Origin: Orthonyx spaldingii
Lineage: Eukaryota > Chordata > Aves > Passeriformes > Orthonychidae
Reading direction: 5' to 3'
Assembly (NCBI GenBank): GCA_013397795.1
Contig: VZTJ01003252.1
Coordinates: 1,036,711 to 1,100,710 of the forward strand
DNA length: 64,000 bases
The notes beneath the pieces were generated by a model that saw nothing but the letters and a program-made list of their open reading frames with translations, ran no database searches and was not told the origin of the DNA. Shown piece after piece: positions 47,686-60,639 of this stretch. Position 1 is the first letter of the stretch, and the number at the start of each line of letters is the position of its first letter. The position numbers and the translations under genes are program-made.

Positions 47686-50600
47686 CTAAAAAAATCTGCA
47701 CTGATAACCTGCAGAGTGGAATGTGCTGGTTGTCTCTTGGTGCCAACACCAAAGTGTCCTGAACACATTTCACATGTCACTTTTCATGTTCAGAAAGAAT
47801 TGTATCCACATGAAAGGAACTCTCCTCACATCTCAGTCTGCCACAGAAAACCTGATCAGAGAATAGAAATTGACTGTTGCTTAGGCCATTTAACAGATGT
47901 AATTATGTGCAAACAGAAATATACGCTTGGCTCTTTGGAAGTTCCAGGTTCACAAAACTGGGAATTGTTATGCACAAAATCACCTGGAAGAGGGAATTTA
48001 AATTTAAAAATTCAGTTATAGCTGGGAAATATTCAAGAAAAGAGATGACAAAGACCATAATAAATAGATTTTATTATATATGAATATATATATACTCTCT
48101 ATATATATAATAATAAACAATGCAGTGAACAAAATAGTGTGATTAACATGTCAGCCAGCTTAAAAAAGAGATAAAATAACCTTAAAAACATGGATAATAA
48201 TTTTAAAAGACTGAAAGCTGAGAGCAACAAATATATATCAGCTAACTCTTAAGAACTGTAGAAAGGTTAGCAGCAGAGGCAGAAATACTCAAGAAGAAGT
48301 GAGATCAAGGTACAAAAGGTTAAACATATGGAAATTAACCGGTCCAGCTAACTTGTAGTCTCAAAGTGTTAAAAGGTGGTGGAGAATGTCATCAGACCTT
48401 TAATATTGTTTTTCAGTAAAGCAGTCATTAAGTTGCAGCTACCTGGCAGAGAACTGATGCTACCCCAGTGGCTGCAAGAACAAATGGTCCATCCTCCTGC
48501 TCTGACAGAGATCCCAGGAGCACTGCAGAAGAGCAGATAAAAGACCTGAGTTTAAGGCAGGTAATGACAAATAGCAGGTTTATGGAAAGCAGATAGCAGC
48601 AAACAATATTGATAACTTTCAAAAATTGAAAGTTTTGTTGATAAAGGCTCCACCATTGAGAAAATAATCCTGAATTTCTCTTAAGATATTCAGCATTGAA
48701 TCACACAAGAAGCAAGAGGGAAGTCAAACCCAGGTTCACATGATTAAGTGAGAAAGAGTTCTTTGATAGTTTAAAAGTTATACGGAAAGAGAAAGACATC
48801 AATATTTCTAGTAAGTTTCCTCTGGGGCTAGGTCATAGCTCTGTGCCATTTAACATTTTGCAAAATCAAATAAAGTTCAAACATTTTAAGAAATATGACA
48901 GAAATATTAGAAGAATATTGTATAGTAGAGAGTAACTGTTCTTCAGTAAAGGACTATGCAGATAAAGGTACAGATAAATAACCATTTTTGAAAGGAAAGG
49001 GAAACATCAGTGGGATAAAAATGAGAGGGAGCATAAGTTCAGTGAAGAACTGATGACAAGGAGATCAAAAGTATCTTCCCAGGGCAAGGACTTCAGTGGT
49101 CGACAGAACTGGAAGAGCAGTCAGACAGCAATTCACCCTTGGGCGACTTCTCTTTCTTCCAGGCCAAAGCAGGAATAGGTGCTAAATAGATGAAGACAAG
49201 AGAAAAGAAACAAACTTTCATTTGGGGTCATTGAAAGAGAAACTGAATAACTGCTTTGAAGCAACTACATATATCTTTAAAAAGTAAATCCATCCCACCC
49301 ACAGAGAACACCATTCTGGAGCGAGGTGTGGTGCCAGGCACCGCTCTGTCTCCTGCAGTAGAGCAGCAGCAGGGCTCTGGCAGGTGCTCCTCGGAAAACC
49401 TACTGACAATGGGACATGTTCAACACTCCCACAGGGAGACCCTGTCTCTGCAAACTCTTACTTGGCAAGCAACTATTTTACTTGAAAAAAGCAAGAAATT
49501 TGGATGGTATAGGAGATGCATGATTTTGGGAACAGGGACAAGCTAAGAGAGTCTAAGCAGCATTGGAAAGTGCTAGGCTAAATCTGAAAAAAGGTAATTT
49601 AACAGAAATATTATCTCTTGAAGAGAAAAAAAAAGTGCACAGACTGACCACATCAATGATCCAGCCATCTGTAACATACCTTCTCCAACATGGATAAGAG
49701 TACAAGAACACCGTGATATCCTGGACTATGAAAAAATCACCACCCATAATTCAACTGTCTAAAGCAACAAGCTAGTGAAAAGTGTGCAGTGGACACACCA
49801 AAAACACCCTTTAAGAGTTTGAACAACAAAATGAAGAGCTCTGAAATGGAGTGACTTGAACAGTGGGTGGGAAACACAGTCATTCACAGATATCCTGAAG
49901 GATGGTATTGGCACAGTTGTTTTACAATCACATGGCCAAAACTAGAAACTGGAGAGCTCTCTACTTCTCTGCAGGTGTTATTCAAAAAAAAGAAAACCAA
50001 AAAAAATGCACAAAAAAACCCCTCAAAACCCTTACACCAATCCACTCATCTAGGAAAGGCAGCTGTGCACACACTGAGGGCACCAAAAGGTTCATGTGCT
50101 GCCTGCAGCCCGTGTTAACTGAAACAAACCACAAAGCTGCTGTCGCTTCTGAAGGGGCCTGGCAAACCTCATCTTACCACAGAAATATGGAGCTTATTTT
50201 TCAACTTCAGATGTACAATTTGCAAATTGAATGCAAACCTCAGAAAGACTCAATTGTTGCAGATACACTCTAAAGAATTAGAAATATGCTGTGGAGAATA
50301 GACAAGAGCTAGATACCAATCAGATAAAAAAACCAAAACAACTGTTGCAAGTCAGATTTCATGAGAACTCTGATTTTGAAAGTTACTGCTAAGGTACAAC
50401 CCCGTAGCCTTTTGACCCTATCTTCAGCTCAAAGAAATAATCTCGTAAGCTGAAAAGAAACAGAAAAGAATATATTTGAAGACGTGAAGATAGTTAACTC
50501 TGAGATACCATGGTATTGTAAAAGTATGAATGAAAGCTTTTTAGAGATTAAGCAATCTAAGAAAGACGAAGAGTTACCAGGATGAAGATGGTCAGGTTTG

Positions 50601-52860
50601 TTGCATTCAACAAGTAGAGCAAAAGAGCGATTTACTGATAGTGCTTTTTTGTTGGTTTTGTTCGGCGTACTGTCCACATCTCCAGATCCAAATCCTCTCT
50701 CCCCTTCAGTCTTCCTAAGCAGCTGCTCCCACTCTGAGAGTCTGAAGTTAATGGGGAGGGGGCATGAGGCAGGCAGGATGGACTCTCTGGGCGCAGTTCA
50801 GGTGCGTCACTAGACACACATGGAGAACATGCAGATTCACTCACTAGCCTTGCATAAATTTCCACCAAGCCTGTTAGGTTTTCCAAAATGTTGTAACTCT
50901 CAGAGTCTTCAAAGGATACCTCTTCAAATACTCCTTTTTCATCAGCAGAAAAATTTACTTTCTATTCTTTTTTATCTTCCCTCATCCTGAGAAGAGTTTG
51001 GACTGAAGTATGTCTCCTGGAAATCACCTGATGAGAACAGCAAGCCCAAAGCACACCAGCAGCAAGAAGAAGGTCAGCCCAAACTGCTGTACCTCAGCAC
51101 AGTTCCTTCCAGCCAAAATCACCCTAGAGAGTAAAATGTCCAACCTGCTTGCAAAAAACATTTCTCTTTACAAGCAGTTGCAATGCAAAATAGAGTACCA
51201 TAGAGCGGAGAAAACTTTTTATAAAAAAAAAATAGATTGACTTCTGAAATTTATTTAGGTTGACACCAGTGGGACTTTCTCAGAGGGAAGGAAACTTTTT
51301 GTGAGCTAAATGTTTACCTCCTTTGTGGGAGCAGCAAATTAGGTGTTTACTCCTTCAAGCAGCAACAGAAGCCAATACACCTGTTCCTTCCAGATTGTCC
51401 CTGCTTTTTTTGGCATGCAATACCCTGAAAATGGATCTGGTGATCTGCCACAGGAGGGCCAGGAGGTTTGATAAAACAGGTTGAAGCATTTGTTTCTCAA
51501 GTACTAAAAAAACACCCCAAAACAGTCAATGGTTGTGCTGGCTAAGAGAATATAATGCTTATTGCTGCATTTTATTATTTCTGGTACCAATCCCACAGAA
51601 TATTGAAATCAGACTAAAATAAAAACTGACAAAATGTGGGTAAAAATAAACATGCCACATATATTTATGAAAAAATCCATAAATCCTATATGGCTTTGCC
51701 TTTCCTCATGGGGTAAGGGATGGGATCAGAGGGATGTTATCCATGGCCTGATTCATCACTGCCCTGTGAACCACCCAGCCCCAGTTCCCACCCCTGGGGA
51801 GGACAGGGTTACAGGAAGGGCATCTAAAATCCCATCTCTGATCTGCCAAGTGCAAACTTGTGCACCCTCCCCACAAAAAACCAGCAGGGAAGGACTGAGG
51901 GGTGGAGACAGTGTAAGTGTGAAACCCCCACTTCGAGCATCTGCATTTCTCTGGTGGCACCTTGCATCAGCTGTCATCAAGTCACCACAGACTGGCAGGT
52001 GACATTCAGTATATTTATGTATGTGGAAAGCCACAGCTGGATTCAAACAATTTTGCCTACAAAAATGATGGGCTGAGAGCAAAGCACATTAAACCTGAGG
52101 GTTTAGTTCACTGTCCTGTGAAAAAAAAATATCACTGTTTTTCTCAGTATCGGTCCAAAAATGCCTTCAGTGTCAGAAATGAGGCAACCCACCTCAGCCC
52201 TGGCCAACAAATCTGCAGAGTAAAGACACAGATTTAAAAATATAAAGGGCTTATGCAAAGGAGCCAGACTGAAAGGTGGATTGAAATTCCCTTTTGACCC
52301 TACACTCATCACACGCCTTCTAATCCCTTTGGAGCGTCAAGTGCCTCAGCCCTGGGAGGTGGAAAATGGTAGCTCATCCTCTGGGTACATCCAATGGAGG
52401 TACAGCACTGGCCCTGCCACAGCCAACACCCTGCACACAGAAACAGCTTATACCAGCAAAAAAAAGTTGTTTTGCTGGTAGGAATTAAACCACTTTGCTG
52501 AACAGATTACCTTATAACAACAAAAAGGCCTTTTGATGGTAGGACTGAACTCACAGTAGGGATTTTACTGTTGTAATTATACTATTGTCATGCCAGCAAA
52601 ACTTTTTAAGCATAGACCAACTCCCTGCATTTTTATCTTTTCAGCTTGAAAGGTTACCCAGAGGCAGAAGTTATGAAATGGGTTGGCACCTGGCATGGAG
52701 AACTGTCTTAGTCCCCTAGAAAGCAATTCATCTTGCAGTGGAGAAGGATCCCTAGAGCCATTTCCCAAAGGAACCAGAGTGATACACCAGCTCCAAAGCT
52801 GTGCCAGGGGACTGGAAGTTGTGGTCCAAGGGGTGTGCAGGTGTGTTTAGCTTGTAAATA
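47686..52860. other. AT-rich non-coding stretch, no gene seen
   Basis: No gene is recognised. An AT-rich imperfect hairpin/microsatellite lies at 48070-48116 (two (TA)n arms around CTCTC). The longest open frames (47656-48021, 49902-50273, 51634-52002) have no domain. Confidence 0.5.
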
Positions 52861-52875
52861 TTTTTTTTTTTTTTT
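52861..52875. repeat. poly-T run (15)
   Basis: A homopolymer of 15 T, followed within 80 bases by a G8-T-G5 tract at about 52951-52964. Confidence 0.95.
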
Positions 52876-53382
52876 GATAAAGACTTAGGTTGGGGTTTTT
52901 TTTAGAGTACCTATTTTGAAATGTTTGCATCTACTGTGTTAATAAGTCTGGGGGGGGTGGGGGATATTAATTGCAGGGAAGAGATTATGCAGTGATGAAA
53001 TGGTGTGCATATGCAGATCAAATCAAATTGTAATCCTTTGGGAAAATCTGACATTTAAGTGCTCCCTATTCTGGATGTGCCAATTAAATAGCATGCATGC
53101 TTTTTATACATAAAGTAACGCAAGAATAAGAAACTTAAGACACATCTAAAGCGGAAAAAAAAAGGGTGGAGCTCCTTGGCGACAGCTCTAATCCCTTTGA
53201 AGGCTCCGGCATCTGCTGAGTCAGGCACTCCCTCTCTATGTTGTAGTTTACAATCAGCCACTGAGTCACAGCAAGTTCCTGACTTCCCTGTTGGAACTAC
53301 ACTGTCATGAACTGCAGCTGCATATTTTTAGGGATTGTATCCTTTTATTTAATCTCTTTGTTTTTGTTGCTGTTGCTCAATT
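52876..53382. other. AT-rich non-coding stretch, no gene seen
   Basis: No gene is recognised. The part at 52.97-53.15 kb has CCAATTAAATAGC and a GCATGCATGC palindrome but no decisive regulatory signature. Confidence 0.5.
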
Positions 53383-53413
53383 ATAAATAAATAAATATTG
53401 AATAAATAAATTA
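53383..53413. repeat. (AAAT)n microsatellite
   Basis: Repeated ATAA/AAAT units with a TTG interruption, running into AAATTAAAAGG. Confidence 0.9.
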
Positions 53414-56400
53414 AAAGGAAACAAAATCAAAAGAGTTCTGAGCTCTCAGCTCTGAGTGCAGCTGCAAGAGACCTGCTCTCATAAATTCTGTCCTCGAGTC
53501 ACAAAACACATTTCATTCTTTGTGAAGTCCTTGGAGTTGGAGAAGCATTTTGCAGACCAGCCCATGGGATCCCCACGTGAAGCATCTGGAGGCAGGATTG
53601 CATTAGCAGAGCTCTCTGCCCTGCTGGACAGACCTTGCTCCCCAGCAGCAGACTAATTAGCCAGGGTGGAGCCCCATTCTGATATAAATCCGTGCTAGCC
53701 TGGATGTCTTTCTGCAGTGCTTCCCAGTGCCACGCAGACACGGGGATGTGGCCTGGAGCCAGTCACCAATCCTGCCTTATTTCCTCATCCAAAAATTGAA
53801 GATGCAGTCTGCCTGCCAGCAGAAACTCCCATTGTGAAACTGAGTTTGCTGATATTTGCAAAGCATTTAAAGGTGTGTCTTAGTGGGGAAAAGTGTGTCC
53901 GAACTCCAGGTAGGTCATAGGAGTAAACCCGTTCCTGATTTTAGCAGACAAAACAGCAGTGAGCAGCATTTCACATGCACAGAGTTGAGCTAGGATTGCT
54001 CTTTAATCAAGTTAAGTCAGGTTCCATTCCTGCCCCTGCCAATTATTTAAATCCCATCTACCCACAAAGGCCTCCAGCCCTGGTGTGGTGGAGCTGTTGA
54101 CTCAGGCTGTCTCTCAAACAGGAGGTTACAATGCACCAACCTGCAGTCATCAGCGGCAGGGACAGGGAGTAGCTCCTCGGGAATGTGTCAGTGCATCCTC
54201 TGGCACACCCCTGTGCTGCCGTGACCCATGCCAAGCCCACAGAGAGATCCCAGAGAAGTTTCCTGGGAAGAATTAACATAGTGGGTCAGGCAGAAACTGC
54301 TCCAGCCATCAGAGGACGTGCCACTGGAAACCTCAGGAGAGTGCAACGCAGGTAAAGCCACTGGAGCACCTGGGTTACCCAAGAGGCATCACGATGACCC
54401 TTAGGTTTGTGCCATGCAAGGAGATTAGCTCCAGGCAATTCTGCATCAAAATATGCTCTGCATTAACCCAAGCCAGGGAACTGAAACCACGACCCCATCT
54501 CTCTGCTTCGTGAGAACATAAGAGGGGAAATCCTGAGAAAATGCAATGTGACTGTTCATGGAAGAATGATTTCTGTCTTTTCTTCAAAATCTTTCTTGAG
54601 TTTAATAGAAGCATCAACAAACTCAGCTATTAAGATCCCCTTTGCTCATCAGCAGTGTTTCTATCTCTAGGCAGAACTTGATATCTGCTTAACAGTGCAG
54701 AGCAAATTTATAGGACAGCTTAAGGTAGGAAATAATGAATTCCACTTCAGCAACTGATAGCACATAATTGTGTGTAGCTACAGTTTGTCACACTGAAATG
54801 CATGATAATGTGTAAGCTCTGGGGTTCAGTTCTTATTTGTCTCTTATTGTTTAAAGAAGTAGAAAAATTAGAAATATTAGAAAATGGCAATAAGTTCCAT
54901 TAATTAAGTCACTTCCAGTTCAGTAGATTCTCCATTACTTTTTAAAACGTGCTCCTTACCTGTATTTCTTAAAATGTAATTTTGTGTACTTCTTTCCCAT
55001 TTTTCTCCCACGTTCTTGCTGTATTTTTTCTTTTATTTCCATGTACATTACATGAAAAGCATCCATTTCTTTCATCACATTATTTTCTACAACATTTCAA
55101 CATTTCTTCAGCTTTGGAAACATTACAGAATGGCAAAAGAAAATGAAAAATATGTATGTTTAAAAAACCTCTAAACTTTAAACTTATGTGTAATGCCTTT
55201 TAATGAAAGAAAAGCTTAAAGGAAGAGAGCGAAATTTATAAAAGCTAATATTGTAGCACCAGTTTTATATTTCAATTATAATCCCTTAAATATTAAAAAG
55301 ACCAGCATTTCATTTAAGGTTTTGAAGTATAGAAAAACATATTTTCATTGAAAAAAATCTGAAGGAAAGCATTGAACTTACTCTGAAAACAGTGATGTGT
55401 ATTGCTGAGGGCATGGAAATTAAAAGCAGTCATGTTTACTGAGGAGCTGACTGTAAGGGGGCAAGGTCATAATTTACACGTAATTACTGGTTTGCACTAT
55501 CGTTTAACCACTACTGAGATGAATGTTTTTCTTCCTTCCCTCTTCCTGTGCAGAAGTAGTGTTCAGCACACTTTTTATGCATTAGATGTTCTTGTGCAAA
55601 TCACTGCTTTCTGTGGTTTGTGATTCAATAGCAAACATTGCTGTCACAAACAAGGTCTGCATCTAGAGATAGCTCTGTATATTTTGATAACATTTTCAGT
55701 TAGTAAGAATGTGCCATCAGCACATAATTATAAACATGCCTGCTATGACAAACAAACATGAAAATATGGTTGACTACAGTAAACCAGGAATATTTTAAAT
55801 GTGGGGTGTGTCTGCCTTTGTATAGTACATAGAGTCACACCAAACTCCTTTGCATCAATTCACACAGAAAATATCCTGCCAAGTATTCTGGGTGAGCCTG
55901 TAAATAATATTGTTTCCCAAGGCTGAGAAATATATGCTTCTTGGATAACTTTTGAAGAATTTGAGTCATGATTTTCAGAACTGGCAGAGGTTTTGCTTGC
56001 TTTGTTTGTGCCCACTTTGAAAAGGCAGGGTATCCATGAAGAGGTGAGCATCCCCACTCTGGGAACCAGTTCTCAGCTGAGGAAGATGTCGGGTGCCAAG
56101 AAACAGAGGGGCTCAAACTCACTATACATATTAGAAGTTTGACCATATCAGAGCTACTTTAAAAACAGCAAGATTGTGTTTCAGCGTGTGATGGTGGCAT
56201 ACCAGACACTCCAGCTAGAATAAAGCCATATGTGCTGGTATCAGGTTTTGTGTGCCCAGGGGAGAGCTACTGCCAGCCACCTATTCAGTGGCAGCTCTTC
56301 CTGCCACAGCCATAACCCACCTTAACCATGATGGTCTGTTGACATTTATTTCAGTGTATGACCCATAGTGCTGTGACTAGCTTGAAAAATAATGGCATAA

Positions 56401-56915
56401 TATTTGCTCCCTCATTGATATCCTTAACCTTTGTTCCAAACTCTTGTTTTCAAGGAAAGTGCAAGGTTTGAAATGGACATGGATTCTTGGGACTGTACCC
56501 CCTCCTCCTTGGCAGTCGGTATGGTAGTCCTGATGTGGCACCCAAAGCCTGAGCTTCACATTCAAAGCCACCTACACCTTAAAATTCACAGGGAAGGTAG
56601 TTTGCCTGGGCTGCCCTGTCTTCTTGGCTCAACAGTCAACATTTTAATCACTCCCTCAACTTGCATTTATACAGAATTTCTAGAGACGGGATGAGTTCCA
56701 AGCTGGGATGAAATAAATTTCCAATTTCTCCACAAGACAGAACACTATTCTCTCCCTGGCTCTGAGAAGCTGATTGTGGGTGAGCTGGTGCAACCCTCCC
56801 ATTCTTCTCCAGCTGCCTGTGCCAAGGGCAGAGTACTGTGGGGGGTATTCACACAGTGCACTCCAGAGCATCTCCCTGCACGCAGGCTGGCGAGATAGGA
56901 GGGTGGGTGGCTATT
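53414..56915. other. non-coding stretch, no gene seen
   Basis: No gene is recognised. The 54.6-55.4 kb part is AT-rich. Open frames at 53456-53741, 54058-54382, 55835-56146 and 56431-56694 have no domain. No clear interspersed repeat is seen. Confidence 0.5.
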
Positions 56916-57485
56916 CATAGAATCATAGAGTTATTGAGGTTGAAAAGGACCTCTAAGATCCTCAAGTTCAACTGTTAACCCAGCACTGCCAAGTCCTCCA
57001 TTAAACCGTGTCCCTAAGCACCACAGCTGCATCTCTTTCAAATACCTCCAGAGACAGTGACTCCACCACTTCCCTGGGCAGTCTGTTCCAATGCTTGACA
57101 ACCCTTTCAGTGAAGACATTTCTCCAAATGTCCAATCGGATGCTCCTGTTGTTCAGCTGGAGGGCTATCACTTTTACCTGAGAGAAGAAGTCAACATCCA
57201 TGTCCCTACAGTTTCCTCTCAGGCAGTTGTAGAGAGCAATAAGGTCCCCGCCGAGCCTTCTTTTCCCCAGGTTAAACAACCCCAGATTCCTCAGCTGATC
57301 CTCGTAGGACTTGTGCTCCAGGCCCTTCACCAGCTCCACTGCCCTTCTCTGGACCGGCTCCAGCACTTCAGTGTCTAAGTAGGTCCTGTTGTCATAGAAG
57401 GAGATCAGGTTGGTCCAGCAGAACCTGCCTTTCATTAGCACACGCTGGCTGGGCCTGATCCCCTGGTTGTCTACATGCTTGATGC
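56916..57485 (-). mobile_element. CR1 LINE copy, internally deleted, with ORF2 C-terminus
   Basis: A relatively well-preserved CR1 3' part. The plus strand begins with CATAGAATCATAGAG, the reverse complement of the ATTCTATG tail. Going leftwards on the minus strand, coding sequence starts at about 57485. It first encodes a piece of the reverse-transcriptase fingers region ('TNLISFYD'), then jumps directly to the ORF2 C-terminal part ('VQRRA' through 'HWNRLPREVVES') and a natural TAA stop at 57001. The middle of the reverse transcriptase, including the palm with the YADD-type catalytic motif, is absent. The copy is therefore both 5'-truncated and internally deleted. Confidence 0.93.
57001..57441 (-). 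pseudogene. CR1 ORF2 fragment (reverse transcriptase pieces plus C-terminus)
   Basis: An uninterrupted 146-codon frame inside the CR1 copy. The first codon is GTG; the first ATG is codon 3. This is not a genuine start, because the coding sequence continues upstream into the rest of the CR1. Residues 3-17 come from the fingers part of the reverse transcriptase. Residues about 28-146 are the ORF2 C-terminus, with VQRRA at 30-34 and HWNRLPREVVE at 117-127. The junction lies within residues 17-28 (57360-57391). Full-length CR1 ORF2 is close to 900-1000 residues, so this keeps a minor part and has no catalytic residues. It is not expected to make a functional protein. Confidence 0.9.
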
Positions 57486-58019
57486 TGGAAAAGCATAAAG
57501 AAATGCTTGTGCAACCTTAATTCAGCTCTCTTCTAATCTTCAATTACAAAATCACATACTGTATTTTCCATGAGACCCTGCCTTATTCAGTTCATGGAAT
57601 AGCTGGTGTTCACTTAATGAGCAACTATTCAATATTTTATTTTCTTCTCACTCAGTGTGTTGCCCTAGGCATGATTTACTAGATGTAATTCAAACCTAGC
57701 TGTGCAGCCAAAATTATTAATTTCAACGCAGCTTTTTTTCCTTTGGTACTCATCTTCACAGCACTCCTGAGTGCTACACAAACAGTAAATACTATATTTC
57801 CATAATACCACAGTGAGGGTGTTTTCATAATACCCCAGTGTGATTAAATGGGGAGGAGGGGTGGAATTATCCTCCGTGTCTCACAGGTGCATGGAAAAGT
57901 CAGAGAAATGCAGAGGAGACATTACAGTCCAAAGAATCCAAAAATTGTAACACTCTCTTGACAATTTGAGTCCTGACTTTTGAAAATTCTTAATGTAATT
58001 CCAGTCAACTCAACCTGTA
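57486..58019. other. non-coding stretch between two CR1 copies
   Basis: No gene is seen. A possible reverse-strand MIR core fragment (ATTATCCTCCGTGTCTCACAG) lies at about 57865-57910, but the match is short. Confidence 0.45.
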
Positions 58020-58450
58020 TCCATCAATGCTCAGAGATGGAGGAGACCTTCTAAGCCATAGACTAGTTCCCTCCTATCACAGGCAGCTTTTTGATAATCT
58101 TATCAAATTGGACTGAATAGGAATTGGGTTTCTTGAATTCCTATTAAAAAGCTGAGAACTCACTCCTCTGATAGTTAGAAACCGTTTTCTAATTTTCAGC
58201 CTAAATTTATTCATAGCCAGATTGCACTCATTTGTTCTTAGGCCAACATTGTCCTTCACCTTAAATAGTTCCTCTCTCTCTCTGGCATTTGCCTCTGCTG
58301 ATAAATTTAGAGTGAGCAATCACATCTTTTTCTCCCTCAACATTTGTCTTGAGGAGGGAAATGAGCTACACTCCCTAAGATGTCTCTCTCAAATTAAGCT
58401 GCCAGGTCCCCTGTTCATCCAAGGAACTGCTTTCCACACCTGCTTCAGCT
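58020..58450 (-). mobile_element. ancient CR1 LINE fragment
   Basis: The plus strand carries AGAAACCGTTTTCTAATTTTC, AGCCTAAATTTATTCATAGCC, CATTTGTTCTTAGGCCAAC, ATTGTCCTTCACCTTAAATAG and GTGAGCAATCACATC. This is the reverse complement of the ORF2 C-terminus of an old CR1 lineage shared by turtles, crocodilians and birds. A minus-strand frame at 58077-58319 still reads 'AMNKFRLKIRKRF' and 'KVKDNVG' from that protein. It is clearly more diverged and of a different subfamily from the copy at 56.9 kb. Its 3' tail is not recognisable. Confidence 0.8.
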
Positions 58451-60639
58451 TGCACTTCTCTGCTTTGGACATGGCTGACCAGGCTTGTAGGCAGCACCAG
58501 GCCTGCCTGTATTCACCCAGAGGAGGGTCAAGGGGCAAAAGTGTAACTGCTGGTAACCAAACAAGTTAAGAGTATCTCTCAATCTGCCCTGGAAATGGTG
58601 TGTCTCAGAATCAACCTGGGATTTTCCACAGCTACGGCACATCAGTAGCACCCCAATGACGGAAGTCTACCAGCACATACCAGCTGTGCTCCTTTTTAGT
58701 TTCCAACAGAAAGTCTCAGCACTGGTTGAAAAAATACATGCATTTTGTACCACTGAATTTCATCTTGCTCCTTTCCTCCCAATCCTCTGGATCATCACTG
58801 CGTACCTCTGCTCCAGTATCCCAGTCCCAGCCTGGATGGTGATGCCTTCCACAAAATGCCAGTGGCTGACTCCACTGGCAGACTGGTGAATGTATGTATG
58901 TGCACATAGGTGTATGTGAAGTTTCTTCTTGAATGTGTCTACCCCTGAGATCAATTTTAAAGAACCCACCAGAAAAAAACCAACCAAACAAAAAAAACCC
59001 AGAGCAACTATTAGAAAACCACACAGGTCAGCTATGAAAACTCAGAGCATCAGACACCCTGATTTGATACCTTTTGAAAAATTCCTGTATTCCATGGCTG
59101 TCAAATGTTGGTCACCTATTTGACATGAAAAAAATTATATTTTGATTTCTGACAAGATTACACTCCATTAAATGTAAGACTGCTTCACTTATGACTTATA
59201 TATGCATGTTTTGGGGATTCATGTGTTTTACTTTAAGGTGTGAATTGATGTATGCAAGGCCATTTGTAGTCATCTTTTTTCAGTCAAACATCTATCTTAG
59301 AATCCCATACTAAAACACCTGGTAAATAATGACCAGACAAATTGAACGCAACTGGAGAAACATAATACAAATTTGACAGCAGAAGAGAATGCCTAGGCAA
59401 GAAATCCAAGGAGAATAAAAGCAAGGTAGTAAGCGTGTGACACCATGACTTAGCTGAAATAAATCACTTCCAGTTACACATACTGCTGGTTTTTCTGGCT
59501 AAAAAAATCTGCATATTTCAAGCAGAATACAGCAAGGAGGAGGATGCTCCCTACCCACTGCCACTAGACCACAACCCAAAACTGGAGGAGTGGCTACAGC
59601 AAGTCATGGTAGAACTCACTGAGCAGCTGATAACAGAAGACCAAAAACCCTGAGAGCATGTCACACTTAGTGTTACCATCCTCTACACAGATAATAGCCC
59701 TGGACAAGCTGAGGGGACTCAGAGGTGTATATAGACAGGTTTAGGCCACTCTGTGGATGCTCTTGGGTGTATATTGCCTGAAAAATGCTCCAGAGATGAG
59801 TGTAAGCAATAAAAAAATTCCAAGTCAACAAATTATGGTGATTTCAGGATAACTTAGATAACCTCCAAGGTGTAGGAGGGATCAGATTTGAGCTGGAATG
59901 GTCCAACAAGGCAGTGAATAATCACTATGTCTCTCTGACCTCGGGAGGGCTCAGCCCAGATATATAGAAAAAGTTGCAAAACACCCTTTAGAAAGTCATA
60001 ACCTAAATTCATGGAGACATAAAACAAAGAAGAGGTAAAATATGAAGCTTTCTGTGAAAAGGGTGTGTTGTCATATGGACTTGGGAAAAAAGAAAATACT
60101 TTCTAGCATGCAGGAGAAGAAAAGCAACAAATGTAAGACAGGCTTGGGCAGAGCAGAGCAGAGGTACAAGTATGTAGGAGTTGGTGAGAGAAGAGGAGCA
60201 GGAAGAAGCAATATTAGTGCAGGCACTGCAGGTAGGAGGAGGCAAGACATGCACTGGAGCATAGTATTGGAGAGGGGGGACCCTCTGCTTACAGCTCCTG
60301 CACTGTTCTGAGAGTAGCCCAGTCTTCATTGTCAGGTGGAGTTAATTTTGGTGCCTTTGCAAACACAAACCGAGCAGATCCAACGAGCTCCTTTAAAGCA
60401 GACAGTTCACCTGCACAAAGGCTTGCACCAGCTTCACTAAATCGGGTTTTCTAAACAGCTCCTGCTGGGCAGACAAGGTCTGGGGAGGTAAGGAGGGAAA
60501 ACATTTGGTCCTGTGTTACTCCAGTGTATCTGACAGAAGTGTATTTAGTCTCTTCCCAGTGAATAACACCTATTTTGGGGGCAGAAAAAAACCCAACTCT
60601 CTGACAAAGCTACATTTCGTATGCCCCTTATTCTTCCTT
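58451..60639. other. non-coding stretch, no gene seen
   Basis: No gene is recognised. Open frames at 58656-59024 (both strands) and 60009-60329 (both strands) have no domain. The latter arise from a purine-rich stretch at 60.1-60.26 kb. I see no clear repeat. Confidence 0.5.

Noticed and set aside
48720..48745. MIR fragment (AAACCCAGGTTCACATG)
   Set aside because: Only about 15 bases match the MIR core with no supporting flanking blocks.
52951..52964. G-quadruplex (G8-T-G5)
   Set aside because: Only two guanine runs; the pattern is closer to a homopolymer tract than to a four-run motif, although G8 could in principle be split.
57865..57910. Reverse-strand MIR core
   Set aside because: The resemblance is limited to one block of about 20 bases, so it is mentioned but not listed as its own feature.
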